A stretch of DNA of 64,000 nucleotides from Fulvivirga sp. M361 (GTDB taxonomy: Bacteria > Bacteroidota > Bacteroidia > Cytophagales > Cyclobacteriaceae): contig NZ_VKDC01000029.1 of NCBI RefSeq assembly GCF_007097395.1, forward strand, positions 1 through 64,000, written 5' to 3'. Positions 44,983 through 53,781 of this stretch are shown piece by piece. A program made the translations under genes and the position numbers. Each line of letters opens with the position of its first letter. The first letter of the stretch is position 1. Under the pieces are notes generated by a model. That model saw only the letters and a program-made list of their open reading frames with translations, did not search any database and was not told the origin of the DNA.

Positions 44983-45957
44983 ATGCTGATCCGACCACGT
45001 AGAAATAGAAAATCACGGAGTATTCGTGAACTTGTACAGGAGCACCATATTACCACCGATGACCTGATTTTCCCACTTTTTTTATTGGAACAGCCTAAAG
45101 GTGCCATTGAAGTGGCTTCTATGCCCGGAATTTACCGGCTGGGTATTGAACCCATGCTTAAAGAGATAGAAGAATGTCTGAAGCTTGGTATTAAAGCCTT
45201 TGATATTTTTCCGGTAGTAGAGGAAAAGCATAAGGATAAAATGGCCACACGTTCTAAAAACCAGGACTTCTTTTATTTAAAAGCACTTAAGCAGATCAAG
45301 CAAAGCTTCCCGGAAGCCTGTATCATGACGGATGTAGCTATGGACCCTTACAGTACCGATGGGCATGATGGCATCGTAGATGAAAATGGGGCAATACTTA
45401 ATGATGAGACATTGGAAGTGTTGGGTGATATGGCACTTGCTCAGGCCGGGACAGGCATTGACATTATAGGCCCTTCGGATATGATGGATGGCAGAGTAGG
45501 CTATCTGAGGGATTGCCTCGACAGAAATGGCTTTAAAGAAGTGTCCATTATGTCATACACTGCCAAGTATGCCAGCGCCTTTTACGGTCCATTTCGTGAT
45601 GCACTGGATTCAGCTCCTAAGAGTGGTGACAAAAAAACATACCAGATGGACCCTGCTAACCAGCGCGAAGCCCTGATAGAGGCTCAGTTGGATATGGAAG
45701 AGGGGGCAGATTTTTTAATGGTGAAACCGGCGTTGTCGTATTTAGACATTATAAAACTGCTGAAAGAAAACAGCGATGTTCCGGTGGCGGCATACAATGT
45801 AAGTGGAGAATACGCTATGGTGGCGGCGGCATCTGAAAAGGGGTGGCTTGATAAAGAGCAGGTTATGAATGAAGTACTACTAAGTATCAAACGCGCGGGC
45901 GCAGACATTATACTTACCTATTTCGCAAAACAGTTTGCTCTGCATGCTAAGCGTTAA
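44983..45957 (+). CDS. hemB: Porphobilinogen synthase HemB
   Basis: 324 residues. It condenses two 5-aminolevulinates into porphobilinogen for heme. The active-site lysines lie in IMSYTAKYASAFYGPF and LMVKPALSYLD; MTDVAMDPYSTDGHDG has Asp in place of the usual zinc cysteines, suggesting a magnesium-type enzyme. It overlaps the SUMF1-like gene by 14 nt. Confidence 0.95.
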   Translation: MLIRPRRNRKSRSIRELVQEHHITTDDLIFPLFLLEQPKGAIEVASMPGIYRLGIEPMLKEIEECLKLGIKAFDIFPVVEEKHKDKMATRSKNQDFFYLKALKQIKQSFPEACIMTDVAMDPYSTDGHDGIVDENGAILNDETLEVLGDMALAQAGTGIDIIGPSDMMDGRVGYLRDCLDRNGFKEVSIMSYTAKYASAFYGPFRDALDSAPKSGDKKTYQMDPANQREALIEAQLDMEEGADFLMVKPALSYLDIIKLLKENSDVPVAAYNVSGEYAMVAAASEKGWLDKEQVMNEVLLSIKRAGADIILTYFAKQFALHAKR

Positions 45958-46789
45958 ACTTAGCGTAGCATGCTTATTACTATGGTCGTTGACAAAGGGT
46001 CAGGGTCTGCCTCCTGGTATTATCCAGGTGGAGTCCGTCTTTATTGACCAGACTGAGATCACTAACGTTCATTGGCTGGAATACTTGCAAGACCTTAAAC
46101 GTAGCTCTGGCCAGGCGTCTTATGAATCAGCACTTCCGGATACCACTATCTGGGAGCAAGTGTATGACGGCGATCTGGCCATGGCCTTTTCCAAAAGTTA
46201 TCTCAGAAGTCTTGGCTTTCAGAATTTTCCGGTAGTAGGTATAACTTATGATCAGGCTAAGGCGTATTGTGATTGGCGCTCAAAGATCGTGAATCGAAAA
46301 ATGACCGATCTAAAAGTACGTTATCGTTTGCCCACACCTTCCGAGTGGCATAGGGTGGCGCAAAGGTCTCTTTCCTTTCAATTACCGGATGGTCATGATG
46401 ACCTGGATAAGATGAAATTTCCTCGCTCTAACCTTGTCGAGATCAAAGAATTATCAGGCTCTGAGTTGTCAATATCCCAACTTAAAAGATCTATCATAGA
46501 CTTTTATAAGAGGAATATAGTGTTACTATTTGAAAATCTGGATACAACGGAAGACTACGAATTCAAACCTTACCTGGGTATAGGGCAGGGGCCAAGAAAA
46601 TCACTTTCTTCCGGAGGAGTGAGTGACCTGAGAGGGAATGTATCGGAAATGACTGCTGAAAAAGGTATAGCTATGGGAGGGAACTGGTCCAGTACTTATG
46701 AAAGGTCTTCAGCTTATATTCGTTTTGAATACACCAAGCCCAGCGTTGTACTGGGGTTTCGTTGTGCCTGTGATATCGTGAAGAAATAA
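45944..46789 (+). CDS. SUMF1-domain protein without catalytic cysteines
   Basis: 281 residues from ATG 45944 with a signal peptide (VKLSVACLLLWSLTKGQ). FGE-sulfatase fold: VFIDQTEITNVHWLEYL, VVGITYDQAKAYCDWRS, RLPTPSEWHRVA and LRGNVSEMTAEKGIAMGGNW. The catalytic Cys pair is absent (WSSTYERSSAYIRF), so it is not an FGE; it may be structural, like the SUMF1-type gliding or T9SS proteins of this phylum. Confidence 0.75.
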   Translation: MLSVKLSVACLLLWSLTKGQGLPPGIIQVESVFIDQTEITNVHWLEYLQDLKRSSGQASYESALPDTTIWEQVYDGDLAMAFSKSYLRSLGFQNFPVVGITYDQAKAYCDWRSKIVNRKMTDLKVRYRLPTPSEWHRVAQRSLSFQLPDGHDDLDKMKFPRSNLVEIKELSGSELSISQLKRSIIDFYKRNIVLLFENLDTTEDYEFKPYLGIGQGPRKSLSSGGVSDLRGNVSEMTAEKGIAMGGNWSSTYERSSAYIRFEYTKPSVVLGFRCACDIVKK

Positions 46790-46996
46790 TTAGTGTATTT
46801 CTCGGATCTCAAAATCCTTTCCTCTGCCAAAAGCTACCAGGTCGTGGAGCTGGTATGTTTCTAATGTGGTCAGATCTTTCAGTTTAAAATTGTCACTTTC
46901 TAATGACTTGATTACTTCAAATTCATAGACATCCCCAAAGTTGATGAGGCGATATTTCAAGCCTACGCGCATTGCGTTGAAAGAGAGACCCTTCAT
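46790..46996 (-). CDS. Small conserved hypothetical protein
   Basis: 68 residues, beta-rich: YRLINFGDVYEFEVIKSLES, then KDLTTLETYQLHDLVAFGRG. It resembles a small SH3-like fold. It directly follows the GroES-like gene (1-bp gap), so the two are probably co-expressed. Convergent with the SUMF1-like gene. Confidence 0.6.
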   Translation of the reverse strand: MKGLSFNAMRVGLKYRLINFGDVYEFEVIKSLESDNFKLKDLTTLETYQLHDLVAFGRGKDFEIREIH

Positions 46997-46997
46997 A

Positions 46998-47375
46998 TTA
47001 TATTAAGTCGTCTTCTCTTTCCAGCATAAGGATCGAAGCCTGTGGCACAATGAAATATTTTTCTTCTTCATATACTACTTCTATAGCTCCTTTCTGAAGA
47101 AAAATAGCCAGGTCACCTTCTTCCGCTTGTAATGGAATGTATTTGATCTGTTCTTCTTTACCTTTCCATATTTCATCTTCATCAGACGGTAAGGGGAGAG
47201 GGTACCCGGGGCCGGTTTTTATGATGTAGCCGCTCTGTATCTTCTCTTTCTCCTGCACTCCCGGAGGTAAAAACAAGCCGCGGCTTGTTCTTTCAGTTTC
47301 TTTTTTCGGCTTGATCAAAACCCGGTCTCCTACCAGGATCAGTTTTTTTAGTTTATTGTCTGCTGTAATCCTCAT
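46998..47375 (-). CDS. GroES-like co-chaperonin family protein
   Basis: 125 residues. It has the GroES start LILVGDRVLIKPKKETERTS and the mobile-loop region GLFLPPGVQEKEKIQSG, then an insertion before EEGDLAIFLQKGAIEVVYEEEKYFIVP. It is longer than true GroES (about 95), and no groEL is adjacent, so it may be a divergent paralogue. A -7 box lies 14 nt upstream. Confidence 0.75.
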   Translation of the reverse strand: MRITADNKLKKLILVGDRVLIKPKKETERTSRGLFLPPGVQEKEKIQSGYIIKTGPGYPLPLPSDEDEIWKGKEEQIKYIPLQAEEGDLAIFLQKGAIEVVYEEEKYFIVPQASILMLEREDDLI

Positions 47376-47389
47376 GCACTAAATTTTAG

Positions 47390-47397
47390 CAAAGGTA
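47390..47397 (-). promoter_or_regulatory. -7 box TACCTTTG for the GroES-like gene
   Basis: Minus-strand TAnnTTTG match 14 nt before the start codon at 47375. Confidence 0.45.
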
Positions 47398-47473
47398 AAG
47401 ATTAGAATGGTTTTGATATATCTAAAAAAGATTTCTTGAAACCGGATCGTATCGTTAAACTGAAATTAGTTTT

Positions 47474-48787
47474 TCAGGCTTCATCATTTGCCCTGTCCAA
47501 TAGCTTCTGGTCCAATGATTTACTGGCCTTTGCTCCGAGATCTTTGATCGTTTGGGCCCGGTTCACCAGGTTGCCCTTACCTTCATAAAGTTTTTTCATG
47601 GCTTCACGATAGATACGTTGTGTGCCGTCCAGACTGTTTCCCACTTTTACGAGGTCTTCCGTAAAAGCGACAAACTTGTCATATAGATTGCCTCCTTGCC
47701 GCGCAATTTCCAGAGCATTCTGGCTTTGATATTCATTTTTCCAGATGTTGGAAATGGTACGTAGTGTAGCAATCAAGGTGGTAGGGCTGACAATGACTAT
47801 GTTTTTTTCATATGCATCATTAAAAAGCTCACTATCCATTTGCACGGCCAGGCTGAACGCCGGTTCGATAGGAATAAACATTAGCACAAAATCCAACCCT
47901 TTTACACCGTGAAGTTGTTGGTAGTTTTTCTCATGGAGCCCTTTAATATGGCTTCTTATGGATAGAATATGGGCTTTTAAGTTCACCTCTTTGTCTTCAC
48001 CTTCTGCATTTACGTATCGTTCATAGCCTATCAGGGATACTTTTGAGTCGATCACTATATTTTTATTATCCGGCAGGTGCACGATTACATCCGGCTGAAG
48101 CCTGCGCCCTTCTTCGTTTGTAAATGACTCCTGCACCATATACTCCCTGCCTTTTTCCAGTCCGGATTTTTCCAGGATACTTTCCAGGATAAACTCCCCC
48201 CAGCTACCTTGCGCTTTGGTATCCCCTTTAAGGGCTTTGGTGAGGTTTTCAGCTTCTTTGGTCATCTGCTGATTGAGTTCTTTCAACCCTTTAAGTTGCT
48301 CTCTCAATGCAGTGCTTTGCTCCAGGCTTTCCTTGCTATTGGTTTCTACTTTTTTCTCAAATTCTGTGATGCGTTCTTTCAGCGGATTGAGTAGCTCAGA
48401 AAGATTTACCTTATTTTGATCGGTAAATTTTTTACTTTTCTCCTCAAATATCTCGTTGGCCAGATTTTTAAACTCCAGGGAAAATTTTTCACGCAGTTTT
48501 TCAACTTCCTGCTTTTGATCTGCTAATTTTTCCTGAAGGTTCCGGTAGTCGGCTTCAGTGGTGGCCAGGGTGTTATTAAGCTGTAGTATTGACCCCCTCT
48601 CTTTTTCTAACTTCTGTTTCACACCGTCCAGATCTGTTTTTAATTGCCCTGCACGGTCTTTCTCTACTTCTAGTTGTGTTTTATACTCCTGTGACTCACC
48701 CTGAAACTTGTTTCTGGCTGCAAACCATGCGGCTATTCCGCCTACTATTAATCCTGCGAGTAAAAAAATGATCTCCATAAGCATCAA
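47474..48787 (-). CDS. rmuC: RmuC family DNA recombination protein
   Basis: 437 residues. An N-terminal membrane segment (LLAGLIVGGIAAWFAA) is followed by a long coiled coil (about 30-200), then the RmuC nuclease-fold domain: GSWGEFILESILEKSGLEKG, QPDVIVHLPDNKNIVIDSKV and GLDFVLMFIPIEPAF. RmuC limits DNA inversions. Single gene. Confidence 0.9.
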   Translation of the reverse strand: MMLMEIIFLLAGLIVGGIAAWFAARNKFQGESQEYKTQLEVEKDRAGQLKTDLDGVKQKLEKERGSILQLNNTLATTEADYRNLQEKLADQKQEVEKLREKFSLEFKNLANEIFEEKSKKFTDQNKVNLSELLNPLKERITEFEKKVETNSKESLEQSTALREQLKGLKELNQQMTKEAENLTKALKGDTKAQGSWGEFILESILEKSGLEKGREYMVQESFTNEEGRRLQPDVIVHLPDNKNIVIDSKVSLIGYERYVNAEGEDKEVNLKAHILSIRSHIKGLHEKNYQQLHGVKGLDFVLMFIPIEPAFSLAVQMDSELFNDAYEKNIVIVSPTTLIATLRTISNIWKNEYQSQNALEIARQGGNLYDKFVAFTEDLVKVGNSLDGTQRIYREAMKKLYEGKGNLVNRAQTIKDLGAKASKSLDQKLLDRANDEA

Positions 48788-48819
48788 AGATCAAGGAAAT
48801 ACTTAAAAAAGCGAAACCA

Positions 48820-49977
48820 TTAGTGGGTCCAGCTCATAGGGTAGTGTTCATCCACAAACTCCAGCGCGTCCTGGGTGAGGAACAGTGGTTTAAATGTATC
48901 TACCATTACAGCCAGTTCATGGGTCTCTTTAGCACCAATACTTTTTTCTACTGTACCCGGGTGCGGGCCATGTGGAATACCTCCGGGATGCAAGGTAAAT
49001 GATCCGCGGTCAATGCCTTTACGACTCATGAAGTCCCCTTCCGCATAATACAATACCTCATCCGAATCAATGTTAGAATGATTGTATGGAGCCGGGATAG
49101 CCAAAGGATGGTAATCAAAGAGCCTTGGAACAAACGAACAGATCACAAAATTATGTGCCTGAAAAGTTTGATGTACAGGAGGAGGCTGATGGATGCGTCC
49201 TGTAATGGGTTCGAAATCGTGGATTGAAAAAGCATATGGCCATAAATATCCATCCCAGCCCACCAGGTCAAAAGGACTATGTTCGTAAACATAATGATGT
49301 AAATAGCCTTGTTTTTTGATCTTCATTGGATACTCTCCAAGGTCTGTTTCGGTTACCAATTCCGAAGGTGGACGTATGTCCCGCTCGCAAAAAGGTGCGT
49401 GCTCCAATAGCTGACCCAGCTCGTTGCGATACCTTTTGGGAGTTTCAATGGGTGACGCGGATTCTACTATTAACAGTTTTAATGGACCTTCTTTGAACTC
49501 AAACCTGTAGATAACTGTACGAGGGATAACCACATAATCTCCTTTTTTTACTTCCAGTTTGCCAAATTGTGAATAGAGATAGCCTGATCCGTCGTGCAGG
49601 TAGATCACCTCATCTCCTTCGGCATTTTTATAATAGTATTCCATGTCCCTGATTTCAGGAATACATAGAGAGAGCGTTACATCATTATTTTTCAGGAGTT
49701 CTTTTCGCGCTGTGAGATAGTCCTTGCCGGTGATACCGATTTTCGAGGTATCCAGGTGAGTTTGTTTTAACTCATATTGACTCACGATCTCGCTACCAAA
49801 TCGCACCGATCCGTCCAGTCCTTTGATCTTTGTGGGAGCATAGATATGATATAGGTTGGAATATATACCGGAAAAACCCCTGGAACTCACTAATTCTTCT
49901 TTATACAGGCTATCATCCGGCTGCCTGAACTGGATGTGTCTTTTGGGAGGTAGTTGGCCTAGCTTATGGTAATACAT
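48820..49977 (-). CDS. hmgA: Homogentisate 1,2-dioxygenase
   Basis: 385 residues from ATG 49977, one base after the protease stop; an earlier start would overlap it. Homogentisate is opened to maleylacetoacetate in tyrosine breakdown. The cupin iron-binding stretch is visible in HPGGIPHGPHPG, with RIHQPPPVHQTFQ and VGWDGYLWPYAF. No other tyrosine-degradation gene is adjacent. Confidence 0.88.
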   Translation of the reverse strand: MYYHKLGQLPPKRHIQFRQPDDSLYKEELVSSRGFSGIYSNLYHIYAPTKIKGLDGSVRFGSEIVSQYELKQTHLDTSKIGITGKDYLTARKELLKNNDVTLSLCIPEIRDMEYYYKNAEGDEVIYLHDGSGYLYSQFGKLEVKKGDYVVIPRTVIYRFEFKEGPLKLLIVESASPIETPKRYRNELGQLLEHAPFCERDIRPPSELVTETDLGEYPMKIKKQGYLHHYVYEHSPFDLVGWDGYLWPYAFSIHDFEPITGRIHQPPPVHQTFQAHNFVICSFVPRLFDYHPLAIPAPYNHSNIDSDEVLYYAEGDFMSRKGIDRGSFTLHPGGIPHGPHPGTVEKSIGAKETHELAVMVDTFKPLFLTQDALEFVDEHYPMSWTH

Positions 49978-49978
49978 A

Positions 49979-51610
49979 CTACATTTTGCTTCGATCCAGC
50001 TGCTGAGCTTTGTCAAACAACTTAACAGCTTGCTGAAGGATCTCGTTGGTCTTATTAAAAATAGGATAAAAACCTGCGTTATCCCAAACCTGTCGTGCTA
50101 CCTGGGCTTTTACATGCAGCTGAAAGAGTTCTTTGTTTTCTTCCATATCGGCGTAGTCAGGTGTTACTCCATTTATGTCACCTATTTTCGCCAGGGCTTT
50201 GAGCATAGCGTCCGTTATTGTAAATTTTGAGTAGAATTGATCATAAGACATACCGCTGAGCTTTTCCTTATTTTCACCTACATACTTGAAGGTATACTCC
50301 TGTACGGAATTACTGGTGAACAGCCTGTTTAAATAGATAGAGTTAAATGTAGTGTCCAAAGGAACAAAATAATCAGGCATAATACCACCGCCACCATAAA
50401 CAGCTCTCCCACTCGATGTCTCGTATCTCAAAGAATCATTGAATTTCACGCTATCCGCGCTGAAGAACTCTCCATGATTAAATCGTTCGGCAATATCACT
50501 GGCATAATCCGTTCTTTTATTGTATGGTTTTTGGATGGAGCGGCCACTTGGGGTATAGTACCTGGAGATGGTCAGACGGAGTTCGGAACCGTCCGTCAAA
50601 TCCATCGGCGCCTGTACGAGCCCCTTACCAAATGATCTCCGGCCCACCACGAGGGCCCTGTCATTGTCTTGCAGCGCACCGGTGACAATTTCAGATGCTG
50701 ATGCGCTGCCTTCATTGACCAAAACAATAAGATCTCCTTTTTCAAAAAGGCCTTTTCTTTCTGCATTGGCCTGTGAGTTAAACCTTTTCTGCTTGCCAAG
50801 TGTGTACACGATCTTTTGATCGTCCGGTAAAAACTCATCGGCCATGTTGATGGCATGGTTCATATAACCTCCCGGGTTGCCTTGAAGATCTAATATCAGC
50901 TTTTTCATTCCGTTGTTCTTCAATTCTTTGAGTTCCATTTTGAACTCTTCGTAAGTGGTAGCAGAAAATCGACTTACTTTGATGTAGCCAATCTCTTTGT
51001 CTACCATATAACTCACATCCACGGAGTGTTGGGGAATTTTATCACGGATAATGTTAAAAACAATAGGCTCAGGTTGACCTCTTCGTTTTACCGTTACTTT
51101 TACTTCACTACCTTTCGGGCCTTTGAGATGCTTTTGTACATCTCTGTTAGTAAATCCTACACCTGCTACATTTTCGTCATCCACATAAATGATCTGGTCG
51201 CCTGACTGCATCCCTACTGCCTCGCTTGGGCCTCCGCTCAAGGGTGATACTACTACTATGGTATCTTTAAAAATATTGAATTCAATCCCTATCCCTTCAA
51301 AATTACCTTGCAGGTCCTCATTAGCCCGGATTTTGTCCTCTGCGGGTATATAGGCGCTATGAGGGTCAAGGTTCGTAAGCATATGTTCGATGGCCCCTTC
51401 TACTAATTCATCCGTATTCACTTCATCTACATAATTTCGGTCTATCAGCGTAAGCACCTCTTTGAATTTTTGCATGCTCTTACTGAGGTCATTTTGAATA
51501 ACAGTAGGATGATCCGTAAAAGTGGCTCCGATCAGGATGCCTGCGGCGATACCTACTGCCAGGATGATGGGAATGCGGATATGATAATTGCTGTTTCTAT
51601 ATTCTTTCAC
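49979..51610 (-). CDS. S41-family C-terminal processing protease
   Basis: 543 residues. An N-terminal membrane anchor or signal (IPIILAVGIAAGILIGATF) precedes a PDZ domain near 95-165 and the S41 catalytic domain: Ser in NEGSASASEIVTGAL and Lys in GRRSFGKGLVQ. It acts in the periplasm, trimming or degrading proteins by their C-termini (CtpA/Prc type). One base separates it from the dioxygenase. Confidence 0.9.
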   Translation of the reverse strand: MKEYRNSNYHIRIPIILAVGIAAGILIGATFTDHPTVIQNDLSKSMQKFKEVLTLIDRNYVDEVNTDELVEGAIEHMLTNLDPHSAYIPAEDKIRANEDLQGNFEGIGIEFNIFKDTIVVVSPLSGGPSEAVGMQSGDQIIYVDDENVAGVGFTNRDVQKHLKGPKGSEVKVTVKRRGQPEPIVFNIIRDKIPQHSVDVSYMVDKEIGYIKVSRFSATTYEEFKMELKELKNNGMKKLILDLQGNPGGYMNHAINMADEFLPDDQKIVYTLGKQKRFNSQANAERKGLFEKGDLIVLVNEGSASASEIVTGALQDNDRALVVGRRSFGKGLVQAPMDLTDGSELRLTISRYYTPSGRSIQKPYNKRTDYASDIAERFNHGEFFSADSVKFNDSLRYETSSGRAVYGGGGIMPDYFVPLDTTFNSIYLNRLFTSNSVQEYTFKYVGENKEKLSGMSYDQFYSKFTITDAMLKALAKIGDINGVTPDYADMEENKELFQLHVKAQVARQVWDNAGFYPIFNKTNEILQQAVKLFDKAQQLDRSKM

Positions 51611-51744
51611 TAGTCCTCTTCTTTATTAATATAATAGTATAACAAAAGATATAACTCACTAATTTAGTTAAATAATACCTCTTAAACGATGGTGCGGTGT
51701 CAATTGTTAGATTACTTTTAAAGGCTTTCGACTGTTATTTTTCG

Positions 51745-51763
51745 ATGATTCTTCGAGAATCAT
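51745..51763. promoter_or_regulatory. Palindrome upstream of the hemerythrin-like gene
   Basis: ATGATTCT, TCG, AGAATCAT: perfect 8-bp arms, 32-50 nt before the start codon, overlapping the expected promoter (TATATTTA at 51768-51775). It may be an operator or a hairpin. Confidence 0.4.
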
Positions 51764-51794
51764 TTTGTATATTTACGTAGTATAGCAAAGAAGT

Positions 51795-52544
51795 ATGCAA
51801 GGTAACCTGAACACCCAAAAAATTACGGACATTGTAGATCACAATTATGTGAGCGCTTCGGTGCTGTATTACTTTGGCATTTATTTTTACAATTATTCTG
51901 AAAAGACCTTAGAGCAGGTATGTCTTGAAAAGGGATTAAATACGTCATTGGTGATCAAAGAATTGGAGAAAAGTACCCGGTGCGATGAAGATATTGAACT
52001 GACTGCTTTTCCTATAGATCTGATTCTTGAATACCTTCGGCATACGCATTACGTTTTTATTAAGCGTAAATTACCCTACATTACGCAGCTTATTGAGAGT
52101 TTCGAGCCTGATGACCACAGGTATAATGGTATTGCCAAAGACCTTAAGCTGGTCTTTCCGATGTTCGTAGAAGATTTCATCCATCACATTTATATGGAAG
52201 AAGACACACTATTTACTTACATTCGTATGTTATGCAGGTGTGCTTTGGGTAAGGAAAACGTTACGAAGATCTATCAAAAAATGGAAAAGCACTCCTTGCA
52301 TAAGTATGCAGTAGAGCATGAGGAACACGATGATGAAATGAGAGGTATTCGTAAGATCACAGATAATTATAAAACATCACCTTCTGATCCACTTCATATC
52401 CGTGTGGTGTATGCAGAGCTTCAGGCACTCGAACAAGAGCTTGTTACCCACGCGCGAGTAGAAAATGAAATACTTTTCCCTAAAGCGCTGATGCTTGAAC
52501 AAGACGTAAAAAAAACGATAAAGTCTAAAATCACGCTGAATTAA
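51795..52544 (+). CDS. Hemerythrin-domain, RIC/ScdA-like protein
   Basis: 249 residues. The N-terminal 60 residues align with the DUF542 domain of iron-sulfur repair proteins (DHNYVSASVLYYFGI), but the usual CCGG is YNYS here. The C-terminal domain has hemerythrin-like His/Glu residues (RHTHYVF, FVEDFIHHIYMEEDTLF, VEHEEHDDEM, THARVENEILFP) that would hold a di-iron site. RIC proteins repair Fe-S clusters after oxidative or nitrosative damage; without the N-terminal Cys it may act as an iron or oxygen sensor. Confidence 0.75.
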   Translation: MQGNLNTQKITDIVDHNYVSASVLYYFGIYFYNYSEKTLEQVCLEKGLNTSLVIKELEKSTRCDEDIELTAFPIDLILEYLRHTHYVFIKRKLPYITQLIESFEPDDHRYNGIAKDLKLVFPMFVEDFIHHIYMEEDTLFTYIRMLCRCALGKENVTKIYQKMEKHSLHKYAVEHEEHDDEMRGIRKITDNYKTSPSDPLHIRVVYAELQALEQELVTHARVENEILFPKALMLEQDVKKTIKSKITLN

Positions 52545-52958
52545 TTGGGCCGTATTCTCGCGTTGGACTATGGCATAAAAAGAACGGGTGTGGCCGTGAC
52601 TGATCCCTTGCAGATCATAGCTACGCCGTTGGATACAGTTGATACAAAAACATTACTTGATTTCCTCAAACGATATTGCGTTGAAGAGGCTGTAGAAACT
52701 ATCGTAATAGGCATGCCCAAAGATCTGCAGAACCGTGATACACACGCTACTGTACCTGTAAAAAAGGTCATCCAGTCTCTGGAACATGTGTTGCCTGCTA
52801 TCCCGATCGTGCAGGTGGATGAACGTTTTACCAGTAAAATGGCATTTGATACCATGCTTGCGGCTGGTGTGAAAAAGAAAGATCGTCGGAATAAAGCCAA
52901 TGTGGATAAACTGAGCGCTACCATTATCTTGCAATCCTTTTTAGATCAAAATCGATAG
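52545..52958 (+). CDS. ruvX: Holliday junction resolvase-like RuvX (YqgF)
   Basis: 137 residues. RNase H-like fold: LALDYGIKRTGVAVTDP, IVIGMPKDLQNRDT, VDERFTSKMA and DKLSATIILQSFL. It is implicated in pre-16S rRNA 5' processing. The start is TTG, directly after the previous TAA stop, so translation is probably coupled. Confidence 0.9.
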   Translation: MGRILALDYGIKRTGVAVTDPLQIIATPLDTVDTKTLLDFLKRYCVEEAVETIVIGMPKDLQNRDTHATVPVKKVIQSLEHVLPAIPIVQVDERFTSKMAFDTMLAAGVKKKDRRNKANVDKLSATIILQSFLDQNR

Positions 52959-53122
52959 ACCAGATACAAACATTTTTAGAATGAGACTAAACCTGACCGC
53001 GTAAGTGCTGCCGGAAGTACCCGAACATGCCATTTTAAGGTTTCTTCTCGTAGGTCCTAAACGAAAAGCTTTACATTCTGGGCAAATAATACCTATTTTG
53101 CAACGTAGCACGACATAAGAAT

Positions 53123-53683
53123 ATGATATATCCGATTGTAGTATATGGTGACCCTGTGTTGAAGAAAAGGGCGGTAGACATCACACCGGGAGAAATTGAT
53201 GTCAAGCAACTCAGCGTAGATATGTTTGAGACCATGGAAGGTGCACATGGCATAGGGCTGGCTGCACCACAGATTGGCAAAAGCATTCGTATGTTCGTTG
53301 TGGATGGCCGGCCCATGGAAGAAAAGGAAATGGAAGATTTCGTGAAGGTGTTCATTAACCCTGAAATATTGGAAGAAACCGGGGAAGAGTGGCCTTTTGA
53401 GGAAGGGTGCCTTAGCATACCTAACATACGTGAAGAGGTGCTGAGAAATGCGAAATTACGTATTCGGTATTTTGATGTGGACTGGAATGAGCATGAGGAG
53501 GAATTTGATGGTATGAAGGCGCGTATTATTCAGCACGAATATGATCACATTGAAGGAATACTGTTCACAGATCATTTGACTCCGTTTAAACGGCGCATGC
53601 TAAAGGGCAAACTGCAGAACATCTCAAAAGGTAAAATGAGTGTAGATTATCGTGTGGCTTTGCCGGCAAAAAAAAGCCTTTGA
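53123..53683 (+). CDS. def: Peptide deformylase
   Basis: 186 residues. Metal motifs GIGLAAPQIG, EGCLSIPNI and QHEYDHIEGILF (HEXXH) are all present. It removes the formyl group from nascent proteins. It lies 164 bp after ruvX. Confidence 0.95.
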   Translation: MIYPIVVYGDPVLKKRAVDITPGEIDVKQLSVDMFETMEGAHGIGLAAPQIGKSIRMFVVDGRPMEEKEMEDFVKVFINPEILEETGEEWPFEEGCLSIPNIREEVLRNAKLRIRYFDVDWNEHEEEFDGMKARIIQHEYDHIEGILFTDHLTPFKRRMLKGKLQNISKGKMSVDYRVALPAKKSL

Positions 53684-53781
53684 TCCTGGTAAGCACGAGC
53701 TTCTATAAGATTTGCGTACTCAATCGCAATGAGTATGTAAGTCAGGAATGATCAAAAACACTACTAAAATACTTATCAACT

